From Pseudomonas hunanensis (GTDB taxonomy: Bacteria; Pseudomonadota; Gammaproteobacteria; Pseudomonadales; Pseudomonadaceae): a DNA stretch of 64,000 bases. Shown piece by piece: positions 43,735-52,497 of the stretch. The translations under genes and the position numbers were made by a program. Location of the stretch: assembly GCF_013393325.1 (NCBI RefSeq), contig NZ_QJRC01000101.1, forward strand, positions 62,001-126,000. The letters are read 5' to 3'. Position 1 is the stretch's first letter. Each line of letters begins with the position of its first letter. Under the pieces are notes generated by a model, which worked only from the letters and a program-made list of their open reading frames with translations, made no database searches and had not been told where the DNA came from.

Positions 43735-44406
43735 ATGCGTTTGCGAGCAGTACTCTTCGACATGGACGGCACCTTGCTCGACACGGCGCCGGACTTCATC
43801 GCCATTTGCCAGGCCATGCTCGCCGAGCGCGGCCTGCCGGCCGTTGACGACAACCTGATCCGCGGCGTGATCTCTGGCGGCGCGCGCGCCATGGTTGCCG
43901 CCACGTTTGCCATGGACCCGGAAACCGAAGGCTTCGAGGCCCTGCGCCTGGAGTTCCTCGAGCGCTACCAACGCGACTGCGCGGTACACAGCAAACTGTT
44001 CGATGGCATGGCCGAGCTGCTGGCCGACATCGAAAAAGGCAACCTGCTGTGGGGCGTGGTCACCAACAAGCCGGTACGCTTCGCCGAGCCGATCATGCAG
44101 CAACTGGGCCTGGCCGAACGCTCGGCACTGCTGATCTGCCCGGACCACGTGAAAAACAGCAAACCCGACCCCGAACCGCTGATCCTGGCCTGCAAAACCT
44201 TGAACCTGGACCCGGCCAGCGTGCTGTTCGTCGGCGACGACCTGCGCGACATCGAGTCTGGCCGCGACGCTGGCACCCGCACGGCGGCGGTGCGCTACGG
44301 CTATATTCATCCAGAGGACAACCCGAACAACTGGGGCGCCGACGTGGTGGTGGACCACCCGCTGGATCTGCGCAAAGTGATCGACAGCGCGCTGTGCGGC
44401 TGCTGA
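43735..44406 (+). CDS. mupP: HAD phosphatase, N-acetylmuramic acid 6-phosphate phosphatase
   Basis: HAD hydrolase of 223 aa: F-D-M-D-G-T-L-L-D-T (nucleophile Asp), V-T-N-K-P (motif II Thr), K-P-D-P-E-P and V-G-D-D-L-R-D-I-E-S (motifs III/IV). Formerly annotated phosphoglycolate phosphatase; in P. putida and P. aeruginosa the gene directly after ubiG is MupP, which dephosphorylates MurNAc-6-P in the peptidoglycan recycling route that bypasses de novo UDP-MurNAc synthesis and affects fosfomycin tolerance. The gene assignment rests on the conserved position and HAD motifs. Confidence 0.88.
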   Translation: MRLRAVLFDMDGTLLDTAPDFIAICQAMLAERGLPAVDDNLIRGVISGGARAMVAATFAMDPETEGFEALRLEFLERYQRDCAVHSKLFDGMAELLADIEKGNLLWGVVTNKPVRFAEPIMQQLGLAERSALLICPDHVKNSKPDPEPLILACKTLNLDPASVLFVGDDLRDIESGRDAGTRTAAVRYGYIHPEDNPNNWGADVVVDHPLDLRKVIDSALCGC

Positions 44407-44427
44407 ACTAGAGACAGGGAATACACA

Positions 44428-45168
44428 ATGTTCGACTACACCGCCCGCCCCGACCTGCTGCAAGGCCGGGTCATTCTGGTGACCGGCGCCGGCCGTGGCA
44501 TTGGTGCTGCTGCTGCCAAGGCCTATGCCGCACTGGGTGCCACCGTGCTGCTGCTGGGCAAGACCGAGGCCAACCTGAACGAGGTCTACGACCAGATCGA
44601 AGCCGCCGGGCACCCACAGCCGGTGGTCATCCCGTTCAACCTGGAAACCGCCCTGCCCCACCAGTACGACGAGCTGGCGGTCATGATCGAAGACCAGTTC
44701 GGCCGCCTCGACGGCCTGCTGAACAATGCCTCGATCATCGGCCCGCGCACGCCGCTGGAGCAGCTGTCGGGCGACAACTTCATGCGTGTGATGCACATCA
44801 ACGTCGATGCCACCTTCATGCTCACCAGCACCTTGCTGCCACTGCTGAAGCTGTCGGAAGACGCCTCGGTGGTGTTCACCAGCAGCAGCGTCGGGCGCAA
44901 GGGCCGGGCTTACTGGGGCGCCTACGGCGTGTCGAAGTTCGCCACCGAGGGCCTGATGCAGACCCTGGCCGACGAACTGGAAGGCGTGGCGCCGGTGCGC
45001 TCCAACAGCATCAACCCGGGCGCCACGCGTACGGCGATGCGGGCTCAAGCCTATCCCAGCGAGAACCCGCAGAACAACCCGCTGCCGGAAGAGATCATGC
45101 CGGTGTATCTGTACCTGATGGGGCCGGACAGCAAAGCAGTCAACGGGCAAGCGCTCAACGCCCAGTAA
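44428..45168 (+). CDS. yciK: YciK-family short-chain oxidoreductase
   Basis: Classical SDR of 246 aa: V-T-G-A-G-R-G-I-G-A-A-A-A (NADP site), L-N-N-A-S-I-I-G, S-S-S-V-G-R-K-G and Y-G-V-S-K (YxxxK). The start F-D-Y-T-A-R-P-D-L-L-Q-G-R is typical of YciK, whose substrate is unknown. It follows mupP by 21 bp with AGACAGGGA upstream of the ATG. A REPIN stands just after the stop and may end the transcript. Confidence 0.92.
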   Translation: MFDYTARPDLLQGRVILVTGAGRGIGAAAAKAYAALGATVLLLGKTEANLNEVYDQIEAAGHPQPVVIPFNLETALPHQYDELAVMIEDQFGRLDGLLNNASIIGPRTPLEQLSGDNFMRVMHINVDATFMLTSTLLPLLKLSEDASVVFTSSSVGRKGRAYWGAYGVSKFATEGLMQTLADELEGVAPVRSNSINPGATRTAMRAQAYPSENPQNNPLPEEIMPVYLYLMGPDSKAVNGQALNAQ

Positions 45169-45181
45169 GGCTTGAGATTGC

Positions 45182-45284
45182 CGGGGCTGCTGTGCAGCCC
45201 ATCGCGACGCAAGGCCGCTCCTACAAGGGTACGCGATCTCTTGTAGGAGCGGCCTTGCGTCGCGATGGGCTGCGCAGCGGCCCC
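45182..45284. repeat. REPIN after yciK
   Basis: A 33-bp perfect inverted repeat: 45194-45226 and 45241-45273, separated by 14 bases, containing the core AGGCCGCTCCTACAA. Flanking small palindromes (GGGGCTGCTGTGCAGCCC; GGGCTGCGCAGCGGCCC) complete two inverted REP units. It lies between convergent genes yciK and undA and may act as a bidirectional mRNA end. Confidence 0.92.
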
Positions 45285-45290
45285 AAGGCC

Positions 45291-46076
45291 CTAACCCGCC
45301 GCCAACGCCGGGCGCATACGCCCCTGCTGGCGCCCTTCCAGCTGCATGCACCGTTCCAGGAACAGGTACATGCAGTCGTAACTCTTGCAAATCGCCCTGC
45401 GCAACTCGGTACGCAGCCCCAGCGTCGGGTTCTCACCGGCCAAGGTACAGATGATCTCCAGCGCCTCCCACGGGTGCGCATCGTCATACTGGGCGTGCAT
45501 CTTCAGCCACTTCATCGCCCGCTTGCGCTGGTCTTCCGGGAAGCCTTGCGCGTAAGTATCGGTCGAGCACACCACCGCCGACCACTCGCCGGTCGCGCCT
45601 TCGATGGCATAGTTGGTCGCCGCCATGGAAATGGCCAGGTTCTCGGTGGCACACACCCGCCAGCACCAGTCGTTCAGGCCGTTCAGCTCGGGAGGCACTT
45701 CCTGCGCCTGCAATTCGTGCAGGTGCACGCCGTGCGCCTGGCACCAGTTCACCCAGTAGTCGGCATGGTTCAACTCGACGCGAATGTTGCGCATCAGCCA
45801 ACGCCGGGCCATGTCCTCGCCCTGGTGCCGGCCGTAGCGGGTCTTGGTCAGGTTATGCGCCATGTACAGCGAAAACTGCTCCACCACCGGCCAGCCACCG
45901 ATCAAGTACTGGCGGATGGTCGATTGTTTCAGCTGGCCATCGCGCAGACGCGCATAGAACTCATGCTCCACCACCCGACGCTTGCTCTCGCGGCAGTCTT
46001 CAATCAGTTGCTGGGCCCATTGGGGGTAACTGGCAGGGTCCATCAAAGGCCCGATACGTACGAATGCATCAATCAC
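45291..46076 (-). CDS. undA: UndA-type non-heme iron fatty-acid decarboxylase (1-undecene forming)
   Basis: TenA/PqqC-like (heme-oxygenase fold) protein of exactly 261 aa, the length of Pseudomonas UndA. The start is GTG 46076 with GGAG 6 nt upstream. Potential metal ligands fall at Glu101 and His104 (V-E-L-N-H), Glu159 (A-I-E-G), His194, Asp198 and His201 (H-A-Q-Y-D-D-A-H). The same positions, as I recall them, bind iron in UndA of P. protegens Pf-5, which turns lauric acid into 1-undecene and CO2 with O2. Old annotations call it TenA regulator. It follows rbdA by 30 bp on the same strand. Activity is inferred, not shown. Confidence 0.82.
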   Translation of the reverse strand: MIDAFVRIGPLMDPASYPQWAQQLIEDCRESKRRVVEHEFYARLRDGQLKQSTIRQYLIGGWPVVEQFSLYMAHNLTKTRYGRHQGEDMARRWLMRNIRVELNHADYWVNWCQAHGVHLHELQAQEVPPELNGLNDWCWRVCATENLAISMAATNYAIEGATGEWSAVVCSTDTYAQGFPEDQRKRAMKWLKMHAQYDDAHPWEALEIICTLAGENPTLGLRTELRRAICKSYDCMYLFLERCMQLEGRQQGRMRPALAAG

Positions 46077-46106
46077 TTTCAGCTCCTTGATCCTTGTGAT
46101 TTCTAG

Positions 46107-48563
46107 CTAGCGAAACGTGCCAGGTGCCCGCTGCAACAGAGGCCGGGCGGCGATCCGTTGGCGCTGCAGACTGTCACAGGTGAACACCTGGGGGCGTTCG
46201 ATCAGGTAGCCCTGGGCGTAATCCACGCCAATTTCCTGCAAGGCCTGCTCGATCAAGGGTGTTTCGACGAACTCGGCAATGGTGCGCTTACCCATCACAT
46301 GGCCGATATGGTTGATGACCTCGACCATGGCCCGGTTGACCGGGTCGTCGAGCATGTCCTTGACGAAACTGCCGTCAATCTTCAGGTAATCCACAGGCAA
46401 ATGCTTGAGATAGGCGAACGAGGACATGCCAGCGCAGAAATCATCGAGCGAAAAGCGGCAACCCAGCCCCTTCAACTCGTTGATGAAACGGATGGCGCTG
46501 CCCAGGTTGGCGATGGCACTGGTTTCGGTAATTTCAAAGCAGATCATTCGCGGCGGGATGGCGTACTCGACGAACAACCGCTGCAGGTATTCGAGAAACT
46601 TGTCGTCGCCGATGCTCGACCCCGACAGGTTGATCGCACAGATCGACAACGGCCCTTCGCGCCCTTCGTCCAGGCACTGGCGTATGACCAGAAACACATT
46701 GCGCACCACCCAACGGTCAAGCGCGGTCATCAGGCCGTAGCGTTCGGCCGCCGGGATAAAGCTGCTGGGCAGGATGGTACGGCCGCTTTCGTCGTGCAGG
46801 CGCAGCAGAATCTCGATGTGCCCCGGGCCTTCGAAGCTTTTCAGCGGGGCGATTTCCTGGGCATACAGGCAGAAGCGGTTTTCTTCCAAAGCCACATGCA
46901 AGCGCTGGATCCAGGCCATTTCGCCGAAGCGCATGGACAGTTCGCTGTCATCGGCATGGTACACCTGCACACGGTTGCGCCCCTTCTCCTTGGCCATGTA
47001 GCACGCCATGTCGGCAGCGCGCAGCGAAGCCTCCAGCGTGCCCGGGGCCTGGGCCATGTGCACCAGCCCGATGCTGACCGTGGTGACGAACGGCCGCCCT
47101 TTCCACACGAAGTGCAGGCTCTGCACCATCTGGCGCAATTGCTCGGCGATGCGCTCGGCCTGATCGGGCGGGCAGTTTTCCAGCAACACGCCAAATTCGT
47201 CGCCACCCAGCCGCGCCAAGGTATCGCCTTCGCGCAGGCCGGACTGCAGTACGGCGCAAATGTGCCGCAACAGCTCATCGCCAGCGGCATGGCCGCAAGT
47301 GTCGTTGACCAGCTTGAACTGGTCGAGGTCGAGGAACATCAGCGAGTGCCGCCCGGCCTGGCGCGCCAGGCCGTTGAGCGCCTGCTCCAGGCGGTATTCG
47401 AACTCGCGGCGGTTGGCCAGCCCAGTCAGCGCATCGTGGGTGGCCTGCCAGGACAGGTTGGCGATGTACTGCCGCTCCTGGGTCATGTCGTGCAGCACCA
47501 GTACGATACCGCTGACCTGGCCGTCACTGACGATAGGCGAACCGACCAGGTTGATTGACACGGTGCTGCCGTCCAGCCGCTGAATCAACCTAGCGTGTTC
47601 CGCGCCGCCCTTGAGACTGCCACTGAGCACCTGCTCGACCAGGCTGCGACCCTCCTCCTCGGCCTGTTCGTCAACCAGGCTGAACATTGCCGACAGCGGC
47701 AGGCCCAGCGCCTGGCTGGCTTGCCAGTGAGTCAATTGCTCGGCGGCCGGGTTCATGTAGCCGATACTGCCCTCCACATCGGTGGTGATCACCGCATCAC
47801 CGATGGCTTGCAACGTGATCTGCGCCCGCTCTTTTTCTTCCTGCAGGGCGCTGGCAAATGCCTGGCGCTGAGCCAGCAGCTTGCTGGATCGGCGCCAGGC
47901 AATGGTAATTAGCACCATTGCCGTCAGCAGGTTGGTGATCAGCAGCACCCGCAGCAACATGCGCGAGCCTTCGCCCAAGGCATCGCTGAACGCTTTGGCC
48001 GCAGGCGTGACCCCTTCGTTGATGGTGACGATACGCGCCTTCCAGTCGCTGACCGTGCCGGCATCAACCGGGCCACTGCTCAAGCGCTGGCGCATCTCGC
48101 CAGCCAGCACATCCAGCTTGGCCAGGTAATCGTCGCCGACATCCCAGTAGTCGATGGCCGTCTGCATGTAGCTGACGTTGCGGAAATTGCGGTAGAACCA
48201 GATGATCCGCTCGACATCGTCAGGGTGGTTGCCCCCTTGCAGCACTGCCTGGCGCGCGGCCTCCAGATCAGGGTTGGGGCGGTCGAGCACCTCGCGCAAC
48301 TGATGGTCGCCCTGAGGTACGGTAATGGCCTGGCGATAACGCTGGTAGGTGCTGTCGTCGCGTGTTTCAGCGTACAGATTGAGGTAGTAGATGGCGTCTT
48401 TCTGCGCCTTGGACCACAGGCTTTCGCCCGCGACATACGCGCGCACGGCCGAGAGCGTATAAAGGCTGAGGCTGCCCAACGCCACCTGGAGGACCACAAC
48501 GGCGATGAAGGGCCAGGTGATACCGAGCAACTTTGGCGCTTCTAGAGTGCGATGTCCCTTCAT
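46107..48563 (-). CDS. rbdA: Membrane PAS-GGDEF-EAL c-di-GMP protein, RbdA-like
   Basis: 818 aa, the length of P. aeruginosa RbdA (regulator of biofilm dispersal). Two membrane helices (about 15-36 and 206-226) enclose a periplasmic sensor region; a PAS domain follows (about 250-365), then GGDEF (L-G-G-D-E-F-G-V-L, intact site) and EAL. The EAL signature reads E-I-L-L-R, but the other phosphodiesterase residues are conserved: N in A-I-N-L-S-G, E-I-T-E-T, S-L-D-D-F-C-A-G, L-K-I-D-G, E-F-V-E-T and Q-G-Y. It is probably an active phosphodiesterase with GGDEF acting as GTP sensor. Neighbours (ABC transporter, trhO, bolA, fumC) match the PAO1 rbdA locus. Confidence 0.88.
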   Translation of the reverse strand: MKGHRTLEAPKLLGITWPFIAVVVLQVALGSLSLYTLSAVRAYVAGESLWSKAQKDAIYYLNLYAETRDDSTYQRYRQAITVPQGDHQLREVLDRPNPDLEAARQAVLQGGNHPDDVERIIWFYRNFRNVSYMQTAIDYWDVGDDYLAKLDVLAGEMRQRLSSGPVDAGTVSDWKARIVTINEGVTPAAKAFSDALGEGSRMLLRVLLITNLLTAMVLITIAWRRSSKLLAQRQAFASALQEEKERAQITLQAIGDAVITTDVEGSIGYMNPAAEQLTHWQASQALGLPLSAMFSLVDEQAEEEGRSLVEQVLSGSLKGGAEHARLIQRLDGSTVSINLVGSPIVSDGQVSGIVLVLHDMTQERQYIANLSWQATHDALTGLANRREFEYRLEQALNGLARQAGRHSLMFLDLDQFKLVNDTCGHAAGDELLRHICAVLQSGLREGDTLARLGGDEFGVLLENCPPDQAERIAEQLRQMVQSLHFVWKGRPFVTTVSIGLVHMAQAPGTLEASLRAADMACYMAKEKGRNRVQVYHADDSELSMRFGEMAWIQRLHVALEENRFCLYAQEIAPLKSFEGPGHIEILLRLHDESGRTILPSSFIPAAERYGLMTALDRWVVRNVFLVIRQCLDEGREGPLSICAINLSGSSIGDDKFLEYLQRLFVEYAIPPRMICFEITETSAIANLGSAIRFINELKGLGCRFSLDDFCAGMSSFAYLKHLPVDYLKIDGSFVKDMLDDPVNRAMVEVINHIGHVMGKRTIAEFVETPLIEQALQEIGVDYAQGYLIERPQVFTCDSLQRQRIAARPLLQRAPGTFR

Positions 48564-48687
48564 GGAGTCCCTGTCACAGAGCAGATAAGGCGCAAATCAA
48601 CCCAGACAAGCACAGCGTAGGCCATTTGCCATCGTTGTGGAGGGGATTTTTATGACAGGGAATCGGGGGATTTGTACATCCTGAAAT

Positions 48688-50520
48688 TCAGCTCTGCTGC
48701 AGGTGCCCATACAGCTTGGCATACAACCCGCCTTCGGCAATCAGCTGCTGGTGGTCGCCATCTTCAGCCACATGCCCACTATCGAACACCAGTACTCGAT
48801 CAGCCTGCTTCACCGCCGAAAGCCGGTGGGCGATGATCAGCGTGGTGCGGCCGCTGAGGAAGCGCGCCAGGGCCTGATGCAGGTTGTACTCGGTGGCGGC
48901 ATCCAGGGCCGATGTGGCCTCGTCGAGGATAACCACCTTGGGCTCGGCCAGCACCATGCGGGCAATCGCCAGGCGCTGCCGCTGGCCGCCAGACAAGCGC
49001 ACCCCAGAACGCCCCAGCACACTGTCCAGGCCCTGGGGCAAGGCAGCGATGGTGGCATCCAGTTGAGCAATGTGCAGCGCCTGCCAGCAGGCATCGTCAC
49101 TGCAATCACGGCCCATGGTCAGGTTGGCACGCACGCTGTCGTTGAACAGTGACGGGTGCTGCAACACCACCGCGACGTTCTCGCGCAGGGTTTCAAGGCC
49201 GATTTCCTGCAAGCTGGCCCCGCCGAAGCGGATGGTTCCGGCCTGGGCGCTGTAAAGGCCCAACAGCAGTTGCACCAGGGTGCTCTTGCCGCCGCCGCTG
49301 GCACCGACAATCGCCACCTTCTCACCCGGGGCAATCGACAGGTCGAGATGCTCCAGCACCGGCTCGTCGGCATAGGCAAAGCGCAGGTCGCGCACTTCGA
49401 TACCCACGGTCTGGCGACCGGCGAACGGGTCGCTGGCGGCGGGGTACTGCGGCTCGTCGTCACGCGCCAGCAGCTCGTTGAGGCGGCTCAGCGCACCACC
49501 GGCGGCGTAATAGGCATATTGCAGGTTGAGCAGTTGCTCCACCGGGCCGATCATGAACCACAGGTAGCTGAACACCGCCAGCATCTGGCCGATCGACAAG
49601 TCTGAAAACAACACGGTAAGCATCGCCGCGGCGCGGAAGATGTCGATGCCGAACTGGAACAGCAGGCCACTGGCACGGCCACTGGCGTCGCTTTTCCATT
49701 GAGAGTCCACGGCGTAGTCGCGCACCTCACGGGCACGCAAGCCCAACCGGCCAAGGAAATAGCCCTGGCGGTTGCCCGCGCGGATTTCCTGGATGGCATC
49801 GAGGGTTTCCGCCAGTGCCTGGGTAAAGCGCGCGGTGCTGTCGTTTTCGAGCTTTTTCAGGTGTTTTACCCGCTTGCCCAACTGCACGGTGAAGTAGATC
49901 ACCAGCGGGTTGAACAGCAAGATCAGCAAGGCCAGTTGCCAGTGCATCCAGATCAGGATGGCTGCCGTGCCGGTCAGGGTCAGCATGGCCACCAGGAAGC
50001 GGCTGAGGGTTTCGCCGACGAACTTGTCGAGGGTGTCCAGGTCGGTGACCAGGTGGGTGGTCACCGTGCCGCTGCCCAGGCTTTCGTATTCCTTCAGCGA
50101 AATACGCTTGAGCCGCTCGATCAGGCGAATGCGCAGGCGGTAGACGATATCCTTGGCCAAGCCGGCGAACAGCTTGGCCTGAATCACGTTGAACGCCAGC
50201 GCAGCCAGGCGCAGGCACAGGGTGAGTGCCAGCATCAGGCCAATGTAGCCGGCGGCCACCTGCGAGCTGGACGGCAGCAGGTGGTTCATCCACTTCAACG
50301 CGGCATCACCATGGCCGAGCAGCACCTCATCCACCAGCAACGGCAGCAGCAGCGGAATGGGCACACTGCAGCATGCCGCCAGCACAGCGATGAGGTTGGC
50401 AGACCAGAGGTTTTTCTTGTGATGCAGGGCCAGGCGGCGGATTTCCGCCCAGCTCAGTCGATCGGCCGCACTGTATGGCTTGCCCGGCACCGGGTCGGGT
50501 GACCCAGGCACGTCAAGCAC
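48688..50520 (-). CDS. ABC transporter, fused permease and ATPase (exporter type)
   Basis: Half-transporter of 610 aa: six membrane helices in residues about 35-320, then the ATPase with Walker A G-A-S-G-G-G-K-S-T, signature R-L-S-G-G-Q-R-Q-R-L-A and Walker B V-V-I-L-D-E-A-T. It resembles MsbA/lipid or peptide exporters; the substrate is unknown. GTG 50520 overlaps the stop of the DsbA-like gene by 8 nt, so it is probably co-transcribed with trhO and that gene. The same gene sits next to rbdA in P. aeruginosa. Confidence 0.92.
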   Translation of the reverse strand: MLDVPGSPDPVPGKPYSAADRLSWAEIRRLALHHKKNLWSANLIAVLAACCSVPIPLLLPLLVDEVLLGHGDAALKWMNHLLPSSSQVAAGYIGLMLALTLCLRLAALAFNVIQAKLFAGLAKDIVYRLRIRLIERLKRISLKEYESLGSGTVTTHLVTDLDTLDKFVGETLSRFLVAMLTLTGTAAILIWMHWQLALLILLFNPLVIYFTVQLGKRVKHLKKLENDSTARFTQALAETLDAIQEIRAGNRQGYFLGRLGLRAREVRDYAVDSQWKSDASGRASGLLFQFGIDIFRAAAMLTVLFSDLSIGQMLAVFSYLWFMIGPVEQLLNLQYAYYAAGGALSRLNELLARDDEPQYPAASDPFAGRQTVGIEVRDLRFAYADEPVLEHLDLSIAPGEKVAIVGASGGGKSTLVQLLLGLYSAQAGTIRFGGASLQEIGLETLRENVAVVLQHPSLFNDSVRANLTMGRDCSDDACWQALHIAQLDATIAALPQGLDSVLGRSGVRLSGGQRQRLAIARMVLAEPKVVILDEATSALDAATEYNLHQALARFLSGRTTLIIAHRLSAVKQADRVLVFDSGHVAEDGDHQQLIAEGGLYAKLYGHLQQS

Positions 50521-51145
50521 AGGCAGCCTGCTGCAGCCAACGGCCGAGCAAGGGTTGCAGGCGCTCCAGCGGCTGATAGCCGTTGGTCAGCAAGGCCAGT
50601 TGGCCGTTGCGCTCGGCCAACAGGGTCGGGAAGCCGGCGATACCCAGGTCCTGCGCCCAGGCGAAGTCGGCCGCTGTGGCAGCACGGGTGTCGGCACGGG
50701 CGAAGGTTTCGGCGAACACGGCACGGTCGAAGCCGGCCTGTTCAGCCAGCTCGACCAGCTGTGGCGCGGTGGTCACATCCATGCCTTGCTCGTAGAACGC
50801 ACGCTGGATCAGCGCCAGCAGCGGCCAGACGCGCTCGGCGTCCAGCTCACGGGCTGTGACCAGGGCACGGCAGGCCGGCTCGGTGTCGTAGACGAAGCCG
50901 TCGGGCATGGCACCCTCGAAGCGGAACGGCTGGCCGGTAGCCTCAGCCACCGCCTGCCAGTGTTCGAGGATGTACTTGCGGGTGGAGCTGTCCAAGGCGC
51001 TGCCGCCGGTACGCAGCCCACCCGGCACCAGACGGGTGGCAACGCCTGCCTCACGCGCCTGGGCGATCAGGGCCGCGGCCACTGGCGCGAAACCCCAGCA
51101 CCAGGAGCACATCGGGTCCATCACATAGATCAGGCGTGCAGACAT
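50513..51145 (-). CDS. DsbA-family (FrnE-like) thioredoxin-fold protein
   Basis: 210-residue cytoplasmic thiol oxidoreductase relative. D-P-M-C-S-W-C-W holds the C-x-x-C at residues 13-16 in the first strand-helix turn; a long helical insert follows, then G-I-A-G-F-P-T-L with the cis-Pro of thioredoxin folds. No signal peptide, so it acts in the cytoplasm. The gene lies 3 bp after trhO and overlaps the ABC transporter start. Natural substrate unknown; glutathione-dependent or polyketide-type isomerases are alternatives. Confidence 0.87.
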   Translation of the reverse strand: MSARLIYVMDPMCSWCWGFAPVAAALIAQAREAGVATRLVPGGLRTGGSALDSSTRKYILEHWQAVAEATGQPFRFEGAMPDGFVYDTEPACRALVTARELDAERVWPLLALIQRAFYEQGMDVTTAPQLVELAEQAGFDRAVFAETFARADTRAATAADFAWAQDLGIAGFPTLLAERNGQLALLTNGYQPLERLQPLLGRWLQQAACA

Positions 51146-51148
51146 GCA

Positions 51149-52081
51149 TCAGGCCTCGGCTTTGTAGTTGTAACCGATCGGGTGCGGCAGGTTGCGGGCC
51201 TTGGCCAGCTCGATCTGCTTCTGCCGGTCGATGGCACTGCGCCGGGTCTTTTCGCTCAGGGTGTCCCAGCAATGCGGGCAGCTGACACCTGGCGAATAGT
51301 GCTCGGACGCACGCTCCTGTGCATTGATCGGGTGGCGGCAGGCGTGGCACTGGTCGTACTCGCCTTCGCTCAGGTCATGGCGCACCGTGACGCGGTTGTC
51401 GAAGACGAAGCAGTCGCCGTCCCACAGGCTTTCTTCCTGAGGCACTTCCTCGAAGTATTTCAGGATGCCGCCCTTAAGATGATAGACCGCATCAAAGCCT
51501 TCACCGAGCATGTAGCTGGAGGCTTTTTCACAGCGGATGCCACCGGTGCAGAACATGGCCACTTTCTTGTGCTTGCTCGGGTCGAAGTTGGCCTTGATGT
51601 ACTCCGGGAATTCACGGAAGGTTTCGGTCTTCGGGTCGATGGCGCCCTTGAAAGTACCGATGGCCACTTCGTAGTCGTTACGGGTGTCGATCAGCAGCAC
51701 TTCCGGGTCGCTGATCAAGGCGTTCCAGTCCTTGGGCTCGACATAGGTGCCGACTGCCTGGTTGGGGTCTACGCCCGGCACGCCGAGGGTGACGATTTCT
51801 TTCTTGAGCTTGACCTTGGTGCGGTAGAAGGGCTGTTCGTCGCAGTACGACTCTTTATGGTCGACATCGACCAGGCGCGGATCGTTGCGCAGCCAGGCCA
51901 GCAGGCCGTCGATGCCTTCGCGGGTGGCCGACACGGTGCCGTTGATGCCCTCGTGGGCCAGCAGCAGGGTGCCTTTGACGTTGTTGTCGAGCATGGCTTG
52001 CAGCAGCGGCTCGCGCAGCTCGATGTAGTCTTCCAGGGTGACGAACTTGTACAGCGCCGCGACGACGATGGCTTGGGACAT
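51149..52081 (-). CDS. trhO: tRNA uridine(34) hydroxylase TrhO (rhodanese family)
   Basis: Oxygen-dependent hydroxylation of U34 in tRNA to 5-hydroxyuridine (precursor of cmo5U/mo5U). 310 aa. The N-terminal half is an acylphosphatase-like domain (H-E-G-I-N-G-T-V), followed by a rhodanese domain with the catalytic C-T-G-G-I-R-C-E-K-A loop. Two later pairs C-H-A-C-R-H and C-P-H-C-W may bind zinc. ATG 52081 with GGAGAA upstream. Formerly YceA. First gene of a trhO-dsbA-like-ABC unit. Confidence 0.95.
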   Translation of the reverse strand: MSQAIVVAALYKFVTLEDYIELREPLLQAMLDNNVKGTLLLAHEGINGTVSATREGIDGLLAWLRNDPRLVDVDHKESYCDEQPFYRTKVKLKKEIVTLGVPGVDPNQAVGTYVEPKDWNALISDPEVLLIDTRNDYEVAIGTFKGAIDPKTETFREFPEYIKANFDPSKHKKVAMFCTGGIRCEKASSYMLGEGFDAVYHLKGGILKYFEEVPQEESLWDGDCFVFDNRVTVRHDLSEGEYDQCHACRHPINAQERASEHYSPGVSCPHCWDTLSEKTRRSAIDRQKQIELAKARNLPHPIGYNYKAEA

Positions 52082-52126
52082 GAAGCAGATTCTCCAGGTG
52101 GTTGCCCTCGTAAGGGGCGGACCGGA

Positions 52127-52161
52127 TTGACAAATAAAAACGCGCCGACAAGCGGCGCGTT
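52127..52161 (-). terminator. Rho-independent terminator of bolA
   Basis: Stem AACGCGCCG/CGGCGCGTT with a 5-base loop (52139-52161); on the minus strand it is followed by TTTTTATTTG. It stands about 30 bp after the bolA stop and just before trhO, separating the two units. Confidence 0.9.
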
Positions 52162-52190
52162 GCGAATTCTACCAGAACGACAAAAAGGTT

Positions 52191-52487
52191 TCAGTGCCCG
52201 CCGCCCGCACACACCGGCGAGGCCGGTGCAACGCCGACCTTGACCCACTCTTCGGCGGTGTAGGTGTGGATAGCCAGGGCGTGGATCTCACCCATCAGCT
52301 CACCCATGGTGGCATAGACCTTCTGGTGGCGCTTGACGCTGTTCAACCCGGCAAACTGCTCGCTGACGATCACTGCTTTGTAGTGGGTCTCCTGACCACG
52401 ACTGTGCATGTGGCTTTCGTTGAGCACTTGCAGGTGTTGCGGCGCCAGCGTGGCCAACTGCTGTTCGATACGCTGTTGCATGGTCAT
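52191..52487 (-). CDS. bolA: BolA family protein
   Basis: 98-residue BolA-like protein. H-S-R-G-Q-E-T-H-Y-K-A-V-I-V-S is the central class II KH-like fold, and R-H-Q-K-V-Y-A-T-M-G-E-L has the conserved His and helix of the family. BolA proteins associate with monothiol glutaredoxins and Fe-S clusters and influence envelope shape and biofilm. The C-terminus ends in C-A-G-G-G-H, giving a Cys and a His near the end. It is 10 bp after the DUF2059 gene and ends in a terminator. Confidence 0.92.
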   Translation of the reverse strand: MTMQQRIEQQLATLAPQHLQVLNESHMHSRGQETHYKAVIVSEQFAGLNSVKRHQKVYATMGELMGEIHALAIHTYTAEEWVKVGVAPASPVCAGGGH

Positions 52488-52497
52488 TGCGGCGTAC

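Noticed and set aside
43702..45390. 562-codon ORF on the minus strand over mupP and yciK
   Set aside because: Runs through a REPIN and opposite two well-supported genes.
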